Source: Sphingobium phenoxybenzoativorans
GTDB taxonomy: Bacteria > Pseudomonadota > Alphaproteobacteria > Sphingomonadales > Sphingomonadaceae
Assembly (NCBI RefSeq): GCF_001757355.1
Contig: NZ_MINO01000017.1
Location: 1 to 64,000, forward strand
DNA length: 64,000 nt
Direction: 5' to 3'
The translations under genes and the position numbers were made by a program. A model generated the notes under the pieces. The model saw only the letters and a program-made list of their open reading frames with translations, was not told the DNA's origin and did no database searches. Positions 8,853-17,561 of the stretch are shown here, piece by piece; the stretch's first letter is position 1; each line of letters starts with the position of its first letter.

Positions 8853-9793
8853 GGCATCAATTCCTCCGGTGGATCAGAACTACGGCCTCGGATGGGCCTG
8901 GGAGTCTCCGGCGTTTCAATTGTCTGTACCCGTTCGATGAACCGTGCAAGTTCGTCGGACGGATCACCGTCAAGACGAAGCAAGTAAGTCGTCAGCGGAG
9001 GTACACGCGACGCAAGTGGCCGCGCTACCACTCCCGGTTCACGGCTGGCGGAAATGTGCGCAGCGCCCGCCAGCCCGAGCGCGAAGCCGGCTGATACCAG
9101 CGCCATCATCAGATCGCATGTGGTAACTCGCTCTGCGATCAACGGTTCCACTTCAGCACGACGCAGCACTCGTTCTACGCTTTTGGCATAGCCTTCACAC
9201 ACTTGCGGATCACACAATACCAGCGGATAGCGCAACAGTTCATCCAAAGGGATACGCTTGTAGGTCAATAGAGGATGGCGAGCGGGAACCGCCACCATCA
9301 GCACATCACTCCAAGCCGGTAACGCGACGATGCCATCACCTACCTCGTCGGACTGAGCAAATCCCACGTCGTATAGATCATCGTGCAACCCTTTTATCTG
9401 CTGCGATAGCGGCACCTCGAAAAAGCGGATTTCGACCTCGGGTTCTTCCTGACGACATAACGCCAACAAAGTCGGCAAACGCGACGGTGTAATACCGTCC
9501 GACAATGCCACTCGCAATTGTCCATGGAAGCCATTAGCTGCCGCTTTTACGCTATCACGCGCTTGTTCCAAGGCGGAAAACACACGACGCACATGCACCA
9601 AGAACAATGTTCCGGCATGGGTTAGCCGCGTACTGCGGGTGGTACGTGCAAACAGCGCCACACCGAGTTCTTCCTCCAGTTCCTTGATGGCCCGCGACAG
9701 CGGCGATTGTTCAATATGCAGCTTCTCCGCCGCACGAGCAAAATGGAGTTCTTCGGCCACGGCCAGGAAATATCGAAGGTGGCGAAGCTCCAT
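8849..9793 (-). CDS. LysR-family transcriptional regulator
   Basis: Protein of 314 residues with an N-terminal winged HTH (residues 1-60, beginning MELRHLRYFLAVAEELHFARAAEKLHI) and a C-terminal substrate-binding domain, typical LTTR size. It is expressed toward the exclusion lipoprotein and traG genes. Just upstream is a broken EmrA/HlyD-type gene in the same orientation, so it may once have controlled an efflux pump. In related ICEs a LysR gene beside traG is common. The ligand is unknown. Confidence 0.88.
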   Translation of the reverse strand: MELRHLRYFLAVAEELHFARAAEKLHIEQSPLSRAIKELEEELGVALFARTTRSTRLTHAGTLFLVHVRRVFSALEQARDSVKAAANGFHGQLRVALSDGITPSRLPTLLALCRQEEPEVEIRFFEVPLSQQIKGLHDDLYDVGFAQSDEVGDGIVALPAWSDVLMVAVPARHPLLTYKRIPLDELLRYPLVLCDPQVCEGYAKSVERVLRRAEVEPLIAERVTTCDLMMALVSAGFALGLAGAAHISASREPGVVARPLASRVPPLTTYLLRLDGDPSDELARFIERVQTIETPETPRPIRGRSSDPPEELMP

Positions 9794-10029
9794 GACGATT
9801 CACATCACGTTGTTCAGACCAACCGCAAATGCAGCCGGGTCCACCTAGTCACTGAAATCACCTCAGCTTCGATTCCACGTAACGGAATAAATGAGATCGG
9901 CATTATTCCTTCCTCACACTCAAGAGGCTTATGACAACTGGGGCCACCATGTAAATCCGTCAATTGCCCGAGAGTTTCTTGATAAGGGTATTTCCGCATT
10001 TGTGTGGCTCCTCATGTTGGACTGATGAT

Positions 10030-10637
10030 CTATTTACCGATCTGGATCTTCGGCGTCACGGACATACCGACACGCAGATTCGCCGCACCTGGTTGGTCTT
10101 GATTGATGCGAATACGCACGGGCAGGCGCTGGACGATCTTGGTGAAGTTGCCCGTGGCGTTGTGTGGTGCGACAGCCGAATAGCTGACGCCACTGGCTGG
10201 CCCCAAGCTTTCCACCGTTCCCTGCAATACAGTGTCAGGTAGTGCATCTACTTTGATGTCCACCAACTGCCCGGTTCGTACGCGCGCCAACTGCGTTTCG
10301 CGGAAGTTGGCCGCGATGTAAACGGCATCGAGCGGGATAACCGCGAGCAACGGCTTGCCAGCATTCACGAATGCGCCAACACGTACCGATTTCTGGCCGA
10401 ACCAGCAGGTGCGATAATCAGGGTCGACCACCACAGCTCAAAGTAGATTCGCCTGTGAATTTCGATGGCGAGATCAGCGCACATGGCAAACGTGATAGCC
10501 GCAAGACCTGCAAGAAGTGTCGCACCTACCAGAAACAATCGACGACGCCAGCGCCCAAGGGATAACCACGGGGCTACCGCTCGAAAGCCACGGAGGGCGC
10601 CCTGTATCAGACCACGCCGTGGGCCCCATATATCCAT
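10030..10637 (-). pseudogene. Remnant of an EmrA/HlyD-type efflux adaptor
   Basis: Two overlapping minus-strand frames make up one decayed membrane-fusion protein. The 5' part (from 10637) has a basic N-terminus and one transmembrane helix (RRRLFLVGATLLAGLAAITF). It then jumps to the second-barrel motif TLIIAPAG and ends at an early stop. The other frame (stop at 10030) resumes with GQKSVRVGAFVNAGKPLLAV and continues as a normal EmrA C-terminus. So there is a frameshift near 10,395-10,405, and the first barrel and hairpin region is deleted. It marks the border of the cargo region. Confidence 0.75.
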
Positions 10638-10962
10638 ATAACCTTTTTTAGCCTAGAAAACGCCACTTAAGGGAAGTTAATTTAGCAAAATGGGGAGCGG
10701 ATAAATACATTTCATCTCCGCAAAACAAAAACATAAAGGTCAGCCGAAAAACCTATGGACGCGCAATTGGCCGAATCCGGACCACACTGATTGCGGCAAT
10801 AACATTAAAAAGCCAATAACCGGCAAAGATCGTCTGTAGATAAAAAAACGAGAGACCTTTCGATCTCTCGGAAAGAGACGTTGAAATACATACAAAGACG
10901 CATTTCAGACGGAGGATTTAGTTTTAGGAGCACCTATTCTTGCCTATTCTCGAAGAGAATAT
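10638..10962. other. AT-rich intergenic region at the cargo border
   Basis: About 325 bp of AT-rich sequence with no supported gene. Apart from the terminator at 10842-10870, nothing was recognised. The sharp change from GC-rich ICE backbone to AT-rich cargo happens here, so a former recombination boundary is plausible. Confidence 0.5.
10842..10870 (-). terminator. Rho-independent terminator of the aromatic/GSH operon
   Basis: On the minus strand a 7-bp perfect stem (CGAGAGA ... TCTCTCG) with a short loop is followed directly by a run of seven T. It lies about 95 bp past the catechol 2,3-dioxygenase stop, where the operon should end. Confidence 0.85.
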
Positions 10963-11886
10963 TCATGTAAGAACAGTCAAGAAGGCCTCGTTTAGGACTC
11001 GATCATGATAAAAAACGGCTTTTCCCAAAGCATCTTCAGTCCAGGTAACTGTAGGATGATCGGGGTAATGGTAATCCCCATTAGCAAATACTTCAGAGCG
11101 ATTTCCGGATGGATCAAAAAAGTAGATGGTTTTCCCATGAGTGAGCCCATGCCTTGTTGGGCCCAGGTCAAGCGAAGTATCGGTCATCGAAATTAAATCA
11201 GCAGCGCGAAGCACATCGTCCCAAGACTCTAGGAAAAACGCTGCGTGATGGAGCTTGCCAGGCTCAGGATGCTCTATGAAAGCCACGTCGTGAGCCTTCA
11301 TGCCAAGTGAAAGAAAACCAGAAAGACGCCCCCCGGCAGAATTGACGACCTGCTCTGCCATGTCGAATCCCAATATTTTGCAAAACAGATCAATACTTCC
11401 GGCGATATTTGGACCATACAGCAGACAATGATCGAAGCGAAGAACTCGCATTCCCTTTAGGCCACGTGGCCATGCTTCGGGATTCGTGTTATTGATTCCC
11501 CACTTGCCCGTCTGCTCCTTCTCGGCATATAACTCGAAAATATGCCCCGTAGGCGAATCAAACCGAACCCGCGCCCCACATCCTTTTAATTCGCCGGCTG
11601 GAATTTCTTCTACATTACATCCAAATTCAATCAGCTCACGCTTAAGCGTACCGACCGTTGCGCTATCCAAACACTTATACCCCACAAAATCCATCCCAGC
11701 GGAATCAGTTTCCCGGAGTACAAGGGAGAAACAGTCGACTTCCGTCCAGCCTTTGAGGTAGACCCGCCCGGATTCGTCCCTCTCAACTTCAATCATGCCG
11801 AGTAGATCACGGTAATGGGCTAATGCCGCGTCCATATCCATTACTCTTAGCTGTATATGGCCTGGTCGGATTACACCTTTTCTCAT
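10963..11886 (-). CDS. Catechol 2,3-dioxygenase (extradiol, XylE/NahH type)
   Basis: Fe(II) extradiol enzyme that cleaves catechols to 2-hydroxymuconic semialdehydes. Starting at the ATG 11884-11886 with the upstream GGTGA, it is 307 residues, the same length as XylE. The metal ligands fall in the same register: His153 (FDHCLLYG), His214 (KLHHAAF) and Glu265 (NRSEVFA). The His246 region ([16 protein letters not shown]) is also present. The start at GTG 11895 would add three residues and is less likely. It is the last gene of a glutathione-related operon. The overall pattern is much closer to catechol than to biphenyl-diol dioxygenases; substrate range (methyl- or halo-catechols) cannot be read from sequence. 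Confidence 0.93.
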   Translation of the reverse strand: MRKGVIRPGHIQLRVMDMDAALAHYRDLLGMIEVERDESGRVYLKGWTEVDCFSLVLRETDSAGMDFVGYKCLDSATVGTLKRELIEFGCNVEEIPAGELKGCGARVRFDSPTGHIFELYAEKEQTGKWGINNTNPEAWPRGLKGMRVLRFDHCLLYGPNIAGSIDLFCKILGFDMAEQVVNSAGGRLSGFLSLGMKAHDVAFIEHPEPGKLHHAAFFLESWDDVLRAADLISMTDTSLDLGPTRHGLTHGKTIYFFDPSGNRSEVFANGDYHYPDHPTVTWTEDALGKAVFYHDRVLNEAFLTVLT

Positions 11887-12041
11887 TTCAGTCACCTATA
11901 TATGTATCAGATCGGTTTTGGAATGAAAATTTGCTTCATTTCTTAATTCGAAGAAGTGATTCCGAGCAGATTTAAATTCTCAAATTCAATGCTCTTAAAC
12001 TAAGTATTTTCGCGATTTAAAGCTGAATGCTTTACGATCCA

Positions 12042-12668
12042 CTAGTTAGTTCTCTCAAAGAGCAAATTTTCAGGAGCAGTCGCGCGGAAACTAGGTCGCT
12101 TCTTCATCCTTGAATACCAATTACGCAATTTCGGAAACTGGTCTGGAATTGCGACCCCATATGCTTCAGCAAGCCCAAATCGCGCTGTCAGAGCACATTC
12201 GGCAATCGAATACTCTTCCGCAAAAAAATCACCATCACCTAAGGCGTTCTCCAGATATAAAATGGACTCCCAAAAAGTTTTCGTTCCGGCCTGAATTCGA
12301 TTTAGATCCCAGCTACCTTCATCCTTGCTTCGCTTTTCAAAAATCACCTCTTTTAATCCGACGCCAATGACCGTGTCGCTGTATGAATTAATTAGGCGAG
12401 GAAAGACACGATCGCGAGCAATGGACGGAATTAGCTCACCCGTGATATCCGACAGATATTCCAGGATCACATTGGATTCATAAATTATGACTTCGTTATG
12501 AACAAAAACAGGAACCGTTTTTTTTGGGTTGAGTGGCTCCCATACCAGGCGTGTTTCTGGCGCATTGGAATCTACCAAATTCGCGTAAAGGCCGATTTCA
12601 TTGAGCGCGATTCGTACCTTCCAACAAAACGGACACTCCGGTTTGTTGTACAGAATAATATCTGCCAT
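12042..12668 (-). CDS. Glutathione S-transferase with CPFC active site
   Basis: GST-fold protein of about 208 residues (from the ATG at 12666-12668, with GGGGA seven bases upstream; a second ATG at 12686 is less favoured). The N-terminal thioredoxin domain (1-78) has an ECPFCWKVR motif, so the catalytic residue is probably Cys, as in omega, beta and LigG-like GSTs, which favours thiol transfer or deglutathionylation over simple conjugation. The VPVF cis-Pro and ESNVILEYL glutathione-binding motifs are intact. It lies between the HCCA-isomerase-like gene and the catechol dioxygenase. Confidence 0.85.
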   Translation of the reverse strand: MADIILYNKPECPFCWKVRIALNEIGLYANLVDSNAPETRLVWEPLNPKKTVPVFVHNEVIIYESNVILEYLSDITGELIPSIARDRVFPRLINSYSDTVIGVGLKEVIFEKRSKDEGSWDLNRIQAGTKTFWESILYLENALGDGDFFAEEYSIAECALTARFGLAEAYGVAIPDQFPKLRNWYSRMKKRPSFRATAPENLLFERTN

Positions 12669-12703
12669 AAACCAATCCCCAATCATAAGCTAAGGTGTGC
12701 TTC

Positions 12704-13297
12704 CTAAATCTTAGAAGCGCGCCTCTCACGCAATTCATCAATAACGAAATCAATACGGTCTTGACCCCAAAAAACTTGGTCATCAATAACAAATGTCGGC
12801 ACACCAATAACCCCAAGCTCAACCGCTTCCTCTGCGTTCTTTCTGAGCTGTTCGTGGTTGAACGTACTGTGGATGGCCTCAACAAACTCATTTCTGTCGA
12901 GCCCTATACTCGCTGCCACATCAAGCAGTACGTCCTCTTGCCCAATATCGCGACCGTAGCTCCACTCTGCACGCATCATTTCAATGATATAAGGACGCAG
13001 CAGCCCCTTCTTTTCGGCCAGAAACGAACCTGCTCCCGCCAAGGTTGGGTCTGTACTTACCGGAGGCGGCACCACGGGAATACCTAGACGCCGTGCAAAT
13101 CGGCCAAGATCCTGGCGCGACAGTGGCATTTTCGTCTTGGCCCGGTCCGGCGTTGAACGAAGATCCCAACCGCCTACCGGGCGCCAAAGCAAACGGCTAT
13201 TAAAATCATCGAGAATTGGCCACATCTTTTTGCTGGCGAGATAGCAGTAAGGGCTTCTGAAATTAAAAAACAATTTAACATGGACAATTGCGCTCAT
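12704..13297 (-). CDS. 2-hydroxychromene-2-carboxylate isomerase-like DsbA-fold protein
   Basis: Protein of 197 residues of the kappa-GST/NahD family. These enzymes use glutathione; NahD interconverts 2-hydroxychromene-2-carboxylate and trans-o-hydroxybenzylidenepyruvate in naphthalene degradation. The N-terminal FFNFRSPYCYLA matches the family active-site region with its catalytic Ser, and GVPTFVIDDQVFWGQDRIDFV is the typical C-terminal cis-Pro region. It lies 43 bp downstream of glutathione reductase. The actual substrate here is unknown, since the family also covers other thiol isomerases. Confidence 0.82.
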   Translation of the reverse strand: MSAIVHVKLFFNFRSPYCYLASKKMWPILDDFNSRLLWRPVGGWDLRSTPDRAKTKMPLSRQDLGRFARRLGIPVVPPPVSTDPTLAGAGSFLAEKKGLLRPYIIEMMRAEWSYGRDIGQEDVLLDVAASIGLDRNEFVEAIHSTFNHEQLRKNAEEAVELGVIGVPTFVIDDQVFWGQDRIDFVIDELRERRASKI

Positions 13298-13339
13298 TAC
13301 CTACTCCACTAATTAATATCAATTAATAGCCTACTATTC

Positions 13340-14695
13340 TTATTTTGATTCTTCTCGCATGGTCACAAACTCTTCGGCGACGGTTGGATGTACGCCAATC
13401 GTAGAGTCGAAAATCGCTTTGGTTGCCCCTGCTTTTAACGCAATAGCTATTCCCTGAATGATTTCTCCCGCCTCCTGCCCTACCATGTGGACGCCCAGAA
13501 CCCGATCGCTCAATCTATCAACGATAGTTTTCATGAAGATTCGTTCATTACTACCGCCTAGTGCATTTCTTAGTGGCGTGAAGTGTGATTTGAATATCGA
13601 AATGTCGCCGTATATATGTCGCGCCTGCGATTCAGTCAGACCAACTGTTCCGATGTTTGGACGCGAAAATACCGCTGTTGGGATTAAGTCGTAATTCATC
13701 GGTTGCGCTTTTTGGCCGAACAGGTGCTGCACAAGATGCGAAGCCTCAGCCAAAGCGACCGGCGTCAAAGCCTTGCGATTGATGACGTCACCGAGTGCAA
13801 AAATCGAGGATTGAGCTGTCTGGAAGTTTTCGTTCACCATGATCGCCCCATCGCTGTCTTGTTGGACAGCGGTGCTTTCCAATCCCAGATCTTCAGTTTT
13901 TGGCTTCCTCCCGGTGGCGTAGATGACTCGATCCGCGATCACTTCCTTACCGTTGTTTAGCGTTACCTTCAGTTCACCTAGGCTTGAACGTTCAACGTGA
14001 AGGATTTCGCTTGAGTAGTTAATAGAAACTTCATTTTTTTCAATTTCAGCTCCAGCCATCACGCGGATATCTTCGTCAAAACCACGCAGCAGTTTGTCAC
14101 CACGGCACACTAGTTCCGTCTTTGCGCCAAGTCCGGAGAATATTCCAGCAAGCTCAACAGCAATATATCCTCCTCCAACGATGACCACGCGCTTTGGAAT
14201 GTCAGAGAAATGGAATACCTCATTGGAGGTAGTGACGAACTCTCGCCCTGGAAATTCTGGTACAAAGGGCCAACTCCCTGTCGCAATCAAGATGCGTTCA
14301 GCCGTTATGTTTTTATCGGCCACCTGGACCGTATGAGGATCAAAAATCTTCGCCCGTCCTTCAATTAGGGTGCAGCCTGATCGATTGAGAATTTCTCTAT
14401 AGATGTTATTCAGACGCCCGATTTCTCTGTTCTTGTTTTGTATGAGGGTGTGCCAATTGAATGTTGGGCTTGATACGCTCCATCCATAGGCAGGCGCGAG
14501 CTGAAAGGCTGCGTTGAAGTCTGATGCAAAAACCAGGATTTTCTTTGGTATGCAACCCGCGTTGACGCAAGTGCCACCTACATATAAATCCTCTGCAATC
14601 GCCACCCGGACGCCCTGAGCTGCAGATAGGCGCGCGGCACGCACACCCCCAGATCCAGCGCCAATAACGAAAAGATCATAATCGTAAGATGTCAT
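13340..14695 (-). CDS. gor: Glutathione-disulfide reductase
   Basis: NADPH- and FAD-dependent reductase of about 451 residues that regenerates GSH. The start ATG 14693-14695 gives the normal N-terminus with the FAD motif GAGSGGVRAA (about residues 11-20). The redox-active disulfide GGTCVNAGCIPKK is near residue 38-50, the NADPH motif VGGGYIAVELAG is near 170, and the C-terminal HPTVAEEF carries the catalytic His-Glu. A longer upstream frame overlaps the previous gene and is not used. It sits between two GSH-dependent enzyme genes, implying a local supply of GSH for the pathway. Confidence 0.93.
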   Translation of the reverse strand: MTSYDYDLFVIGAGSGGVRAARLSAAQGVRVAIAEDLYVGGTCVNAGCIPKKILVFASDFNAAFQLAPAYGWSVSSPTFNWHTLIQNKNREIGRLNNIYREILNRSGCTLIEGRAKIFDPHTVQVADKNITAERILIATGSWPFVPEFPGREFVTTSNEVFHFSDIPKRVVIVGGGYIAVELAGIFSGLGAKTELVCRGDKLLRGFDEDIRVMAGAEIEKNEVSINYSSEILHVERSSLGELKVTLNNGKEVIADRVIYATGRKPKTEDLGLESTAVQQDSDGAIMVNENFQTAQSSIFALGDVINRKALTPVALAEASHLVQHLFGQKAQPMNYDLIPTAVFSRPNIGTVGLTESQARHIYGDISIFKSHFTPLRNALGGSNERIFMKTIVDRLSDRVLGVHMVGQEAGEIIQGIAIALKAGATKAIFDSTIGVHPTVAEEFVTMREESK

Positions 14696-14714
14696 ATTGA
14701 AAGCACCGCAGGTT

Positions 14715-15680
14715 TTATTGTGACCTGATCGAGGATTCCGTTTCTCCGGGGAGCGAAAAATCCAATTCCGGCCCGAGGGGCACAATTCCTGTTAGATTTC
14801 GGTCACTTTTCCGCCAGTAACCATGCTTGATGTGCGTAAAATTAACCGTCTCTTGGATATGCGGATGATGGTATAAGCGGCGCGTATATTCCCAAAGAGA
14901 AGGATAGTCAATAAGGCGCCGGTGATTGCATTTGAATAACGAATAATAGACAGAATCAAATCTCACTAGAGTCGGAAACAGGCGCCAATCCGCCTCTGTG
15001 GGTTCATCGCTTATCAAGTAGCGCCTTCGCTTTAGTTGAGATTCCAGAAACTCAAGCGCATAAAAGACATCGTGATACGCCTCTTCGTATGCGCATTGAC
15101 TCGTCGCAAATCCAGCCCTGTACACACCATTATTTAAATGTTGGTAAATGAATCCATTGATTTTGTCGATTTCGTTTCTATGCTGCTTAGGGTAGTAGTC
15201 TTCAGTTGACTTGGTCTGTTCATCAAATGCTGAGTTGAACATACGGATGATGTCAGCAGACTCGTTGCTTACGATGGTTCTTTGCGCTTTGTCCCACAGT
15301 ATTGGTACAGTAAAACGACCTTGGTAGTCAGAATCGGCTTGGTAGTAATAGTCACTCAAATATTCCGTATTGAGCACTGAATCTTCAGTTGAACCGGGAA
15401 ACGGATGAAATGACCAACCTTTCGATGTCCTTTGAGGATGGACGATGCCGAGGGATATTATTGACTCAAGGCCTTTAAGACGCAGGTAGATCAGCGTTCG
15501 ATGTGCCCAAGGGCAGGTTAAGGCGACGATTAGGTGGTACCGCCCCACCTCTGCTTGAAAGCCCCCTTTGCCAGTTGGTCCCGGCGCTCCGTCTCTGGTA
15601 ATCCAGTTGCGAAACGCCGAATCAGCCCTAACGAATGATCCGTCTTTATCGGGAGCTTTTTGTCCGGTCGACCAACCCAT
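14715..15680 (-). CDS. Glutathionyl-hydroquinone reductase (YqjG/PcpF type)
   Basis: Xi-class GST of 321 residues. The catalytic motif TCPWAHRTLIY (Cys near residue 56) and the downstream SNESADIIRMFNSAFD are family signatures. Such enzymes reductively remove glutathione from glutathionyl-hydroquinones, for example those formed during chlorophenol or hydroquinone breakdown, using a second GSH. It lies 16 bp downstream of the first GST gene and 19 bp before the reductase gene. Its presence hints that quinone-GSH adducts arise in this pathway. Confidence 0.9.
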   Translation of the reverse strand: MGWSTGQKAPDKDGSFVRADSAFRNWITRDGAPGPTGKGGFQAEVGRYHLIVALTCPWAHRTLIYLRLKGLESIISLGIVHPQRTSKGWSFHPFPGSTEDSVLNTEYLSDYYYQADSDYQGRFTVPILWDKAQRTIVSNESADIIRMFNSAFDEQTKSTEDYYPKQHRNEIDKINGFIYQHLNNGVYRAGFATSQCAYEEAYHDVFYALEFLESQLKRRRYLISDEPTEADWRLFPTLVRFDSVYYSLFKCNHRRLIDYPSLWEYTRRLYHHPHIQETVNFTHIKHGYWRKSDRNLTGIVPLGPELDFSLPGETESSIRSQ

Positions 15681-15696
15681 GATTATTCCTTGTCGG

Positions 15697-16491
15697 CTAC
15701 TTAAGAGCGTTCATGTGCTCGCGGATTTTGTGTAAAGCCTGTTCGCCCTTTGCGTGAAGGTCTGCCATGGTTTCAGGCGGGAAATCGCATGCAACCGAAG
15801 TCTCGTAGGAATGGCGGGCACGACAGCGTTCAAACCAGTCGGCCACGCGAGGGCAGTCCTCATACATTTCAGTCCAGCCGAACTGAAGAATCGTTTGAAA
15901 ATACGGAGCCAAACTGGCGTCGGCGAGGCTAAACGTGTCACTTACAACCCACAGATGCGCTTTCAGCATCTCTTCCATATGAAGGATCGTCTTCCGATAC
16001 ACATGTACTGCATCAACAACGTCGGGCGCATCCAGGCCAAACTCAACCAATCGCTTTTGGCGTTCGCGGCGAGGCTTTTCCGGAACCTTCTCAAGCAGTG
16101 CTCGCCGTTCTTCCTCTGTCTTCTCCATCAGTGCGGGCCGCATTACTAGTGGCCACTGAAGCGCACCACACGAAGGATGAAGCTTTGTGTCGACGTGCTT
16201 CATCCAGAGCCTCATGTCGGCGACTTCGTAGTGCGATTTGGGCTTCAGGCTCGGCGTCGGATGAATGTCTTCCAAGTATTCACAGATGACATTGGATTCG
16301 ATTACAGGCCGTCCGTCGTGAACAAGCGTCGGCACTACGCCGAGCGGGTTCAGCTTCAAGTACTCCTCCCGAAGATTCTCTTTCTGAGACAATTCAACGT
16401 GGCGCTTAACCCATGGCAAGTCCTTCTCGGCCAGGACAATTCGGACTTTTTGGGCACATGGCGACATGGGATGCGTATAGAGCTCAAGCAT
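15697..16491 (-). CDS. Glutathione S-transferase, first gene of the cargo operon
   Basis: GST of about 264 residues, larger than the usual 200-220. The start ATG 16489-16491 is preceded by GGAAGG at seven bases. N-terminal domain: MLELYTHPMSPCAQKVRIVL with a SPCA motif, so Ser or Cys could be catalytic, then VPTLVHDGRPVIESNVICEYL. A charged insertion (about residues 125-160, rich in E, K, R) accounts for the extra length. It is the promoter-proximal gene, divergent from a LysR gene 138 bp away. Confidence 0.85.
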   Translation of the reverse strand: MLELYTHPMSPCAQKVRIVLAEKDLPWVKRHVELSQKENLREEYLKLNPLGVVPTLVHDGRPVIESNVICEYLEDIHPTPSLKPKSHYEVADMRLWMKHVDTKLHPSCGALQWPLVMRPALMEKTEEERRALLEKVPEKPRRERQKRLVEFGLDAPDVVDAVHVYRKTILHMEEMLKAHLWVVSDTFSLADASLAPYFQTILQFGWTEMYEDCPRVADWFERCRARHSYETSVACDFPPETMADLHAKGEQALHKIREHMNALK

Positions 16492-16629
16492 GAAGACACC
16501 TTCCTTGTAACCCCTGGTAGCGGGGAATAAATGACTAGGTGGATGCATGGTATCTGCTGCATGGAAGTGCGATAATCGTCAAAGGTGGAAAATCATTTGT
16601 GAAGGAATTTCATAGATTGGCGTGGTCGC
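16492..16629. promoter_or_regulatory. Divergent LysR/operon control region
   Basis: The 138-bp spacer separates the LysR gene (plus strand) from the six-gene glutathione/catechol operon (minus strand). Divergent LysR regulators normally bind here to control both. A T-N11-A site was not identified with certainty. Confidence 0.5.
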
Positions 16630-17535
16630 ATGGAAAAATGGACTGAGATGCAAGTATTCGTTGAGTCGGTGCGCCGGGGTAGCTTCTCCGCTGCTGCACG
16701 CCATCTCAACCTGTCGCCATCGGCGGTCAGTAAGTTGGTGAGCCGCCTTGAGACACGTTTGGGCGTGCGATTGCTAAATCGAAGCACTCGGGCTATCAGT
16801 CCCACAGAAGGCGGCCGTTGTTATTTCGAGCGCTGTGTGGATATTCTTGCTGAGGTCGAGAGCGCGGAGGACTCGCTTATCGGCTTTGGCCATGTACCTG
16901 TCGGGACGCTTCGTATCAACAGCACACCTGGTTTCGCAAAGCATCTTTTGTTGCCCTTGATGCCTGAATTCCAACGTCTGTATCCTAGATTAACCGTGGA
17001 ATTTCAATTGACCGGGCAGGCTATAGATCTGATCGCGGAGGATGTTGACCTTGCGATAAGACTTGGAAAGCTCAAAGATACGAGTCTTGTAGGACTGAAA
17101 TTGGGGGAGAGCCGCCGTATAGTCTGTGCAAGTCCAAACTATTTAAAAGAACATGGTGAGCCGCGTTTTCCATCGGATCTTGAAGAACATAACTGCCTAA
17201 GGTTATCGACAAATGAAGCATTTAACCGTTGGAGTTTTGGGAGCGCCCGGGGAATCGAGGTCATCGAGGTAAAGGGAAACTTTGTGACCGACAATGTCGA
17301 CTTACTCCACGAGTACATGCAGTTGGGTGGGGGCATCGGACGTCTATCGGCCTTCATGGTCTCGCGCGACATCGAACGCGGACAGCTTGTCCAATTGTTT
17401 CCTGAATTTAAGATAGAGCGACAACAGATCCACGCGGTCTATCCGCATCGGAAGCATATGCCGATGAAAGTGAAGATTCTTCTGGATTTTTTAACAAGCA
17501 GATTCTCGTCTTCTTTCGGTGGCGATATTGGATAG
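16630..17535 (+). CDS. LysR-family regulator of the glutathione/catechol operon
   Basis: Protein of 301 residues: winged HTH at residues 1-60 (EKWTEMQVFVESVRRGSFSA start, then SPSAVSKLVSRLETRLGVRLLNRSTR) and a type-2 periplasmic-binding-like effector domain. The HTH with the LNRSTR motif is typical of LysR proteins of the AaeR/DmlR-like group. It is divergent from the GST gene, so it is the natural regulator of the cargo operon. The inducer is presumably an aromatic or quinone, by inference. Confidence 0.88.
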   Translation: MEKWTEMQVFVESVRRGSFSAAARHLNLSPSAVSKLVSRLETRLGVRLLNRSTRAISPTEGGRCYFERCVDILAEVESAEDSLIGFGHVPVGTLRINSTPGFAKHLLLPLMPEFQRLYPRLTVEFQLTGQAIDLIAEDVDLAIRLGKLKDTSLVGLKLGESRRIVCASPNYLKEHGEPRFPSDLEEHNCLRLSTNEAFNRWSFGSARGIEVIEVKGNFVTDNVDLLHEYMQLGGGIGRLSAFMVSRDIERGQLVQLFPEFKIERQQIHAVYPHRKHMPMKVKILLDFLTSRFSSSFGGDIG

Positions 17536-17561
17536 CATCGCATCCTCACGCATTCGTGGAA

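Noticed and set aside
10963-11886. Possible 2,3-dihydroxybiphenyl dioxygenase (BphC) or homoprotocatechuate dioxygenase
   Set aside because: Residue numbering and surrounding motifs align in register with XylE/NahH (His153, His214, Glu265, length 307), not with BphC-type enzymes.
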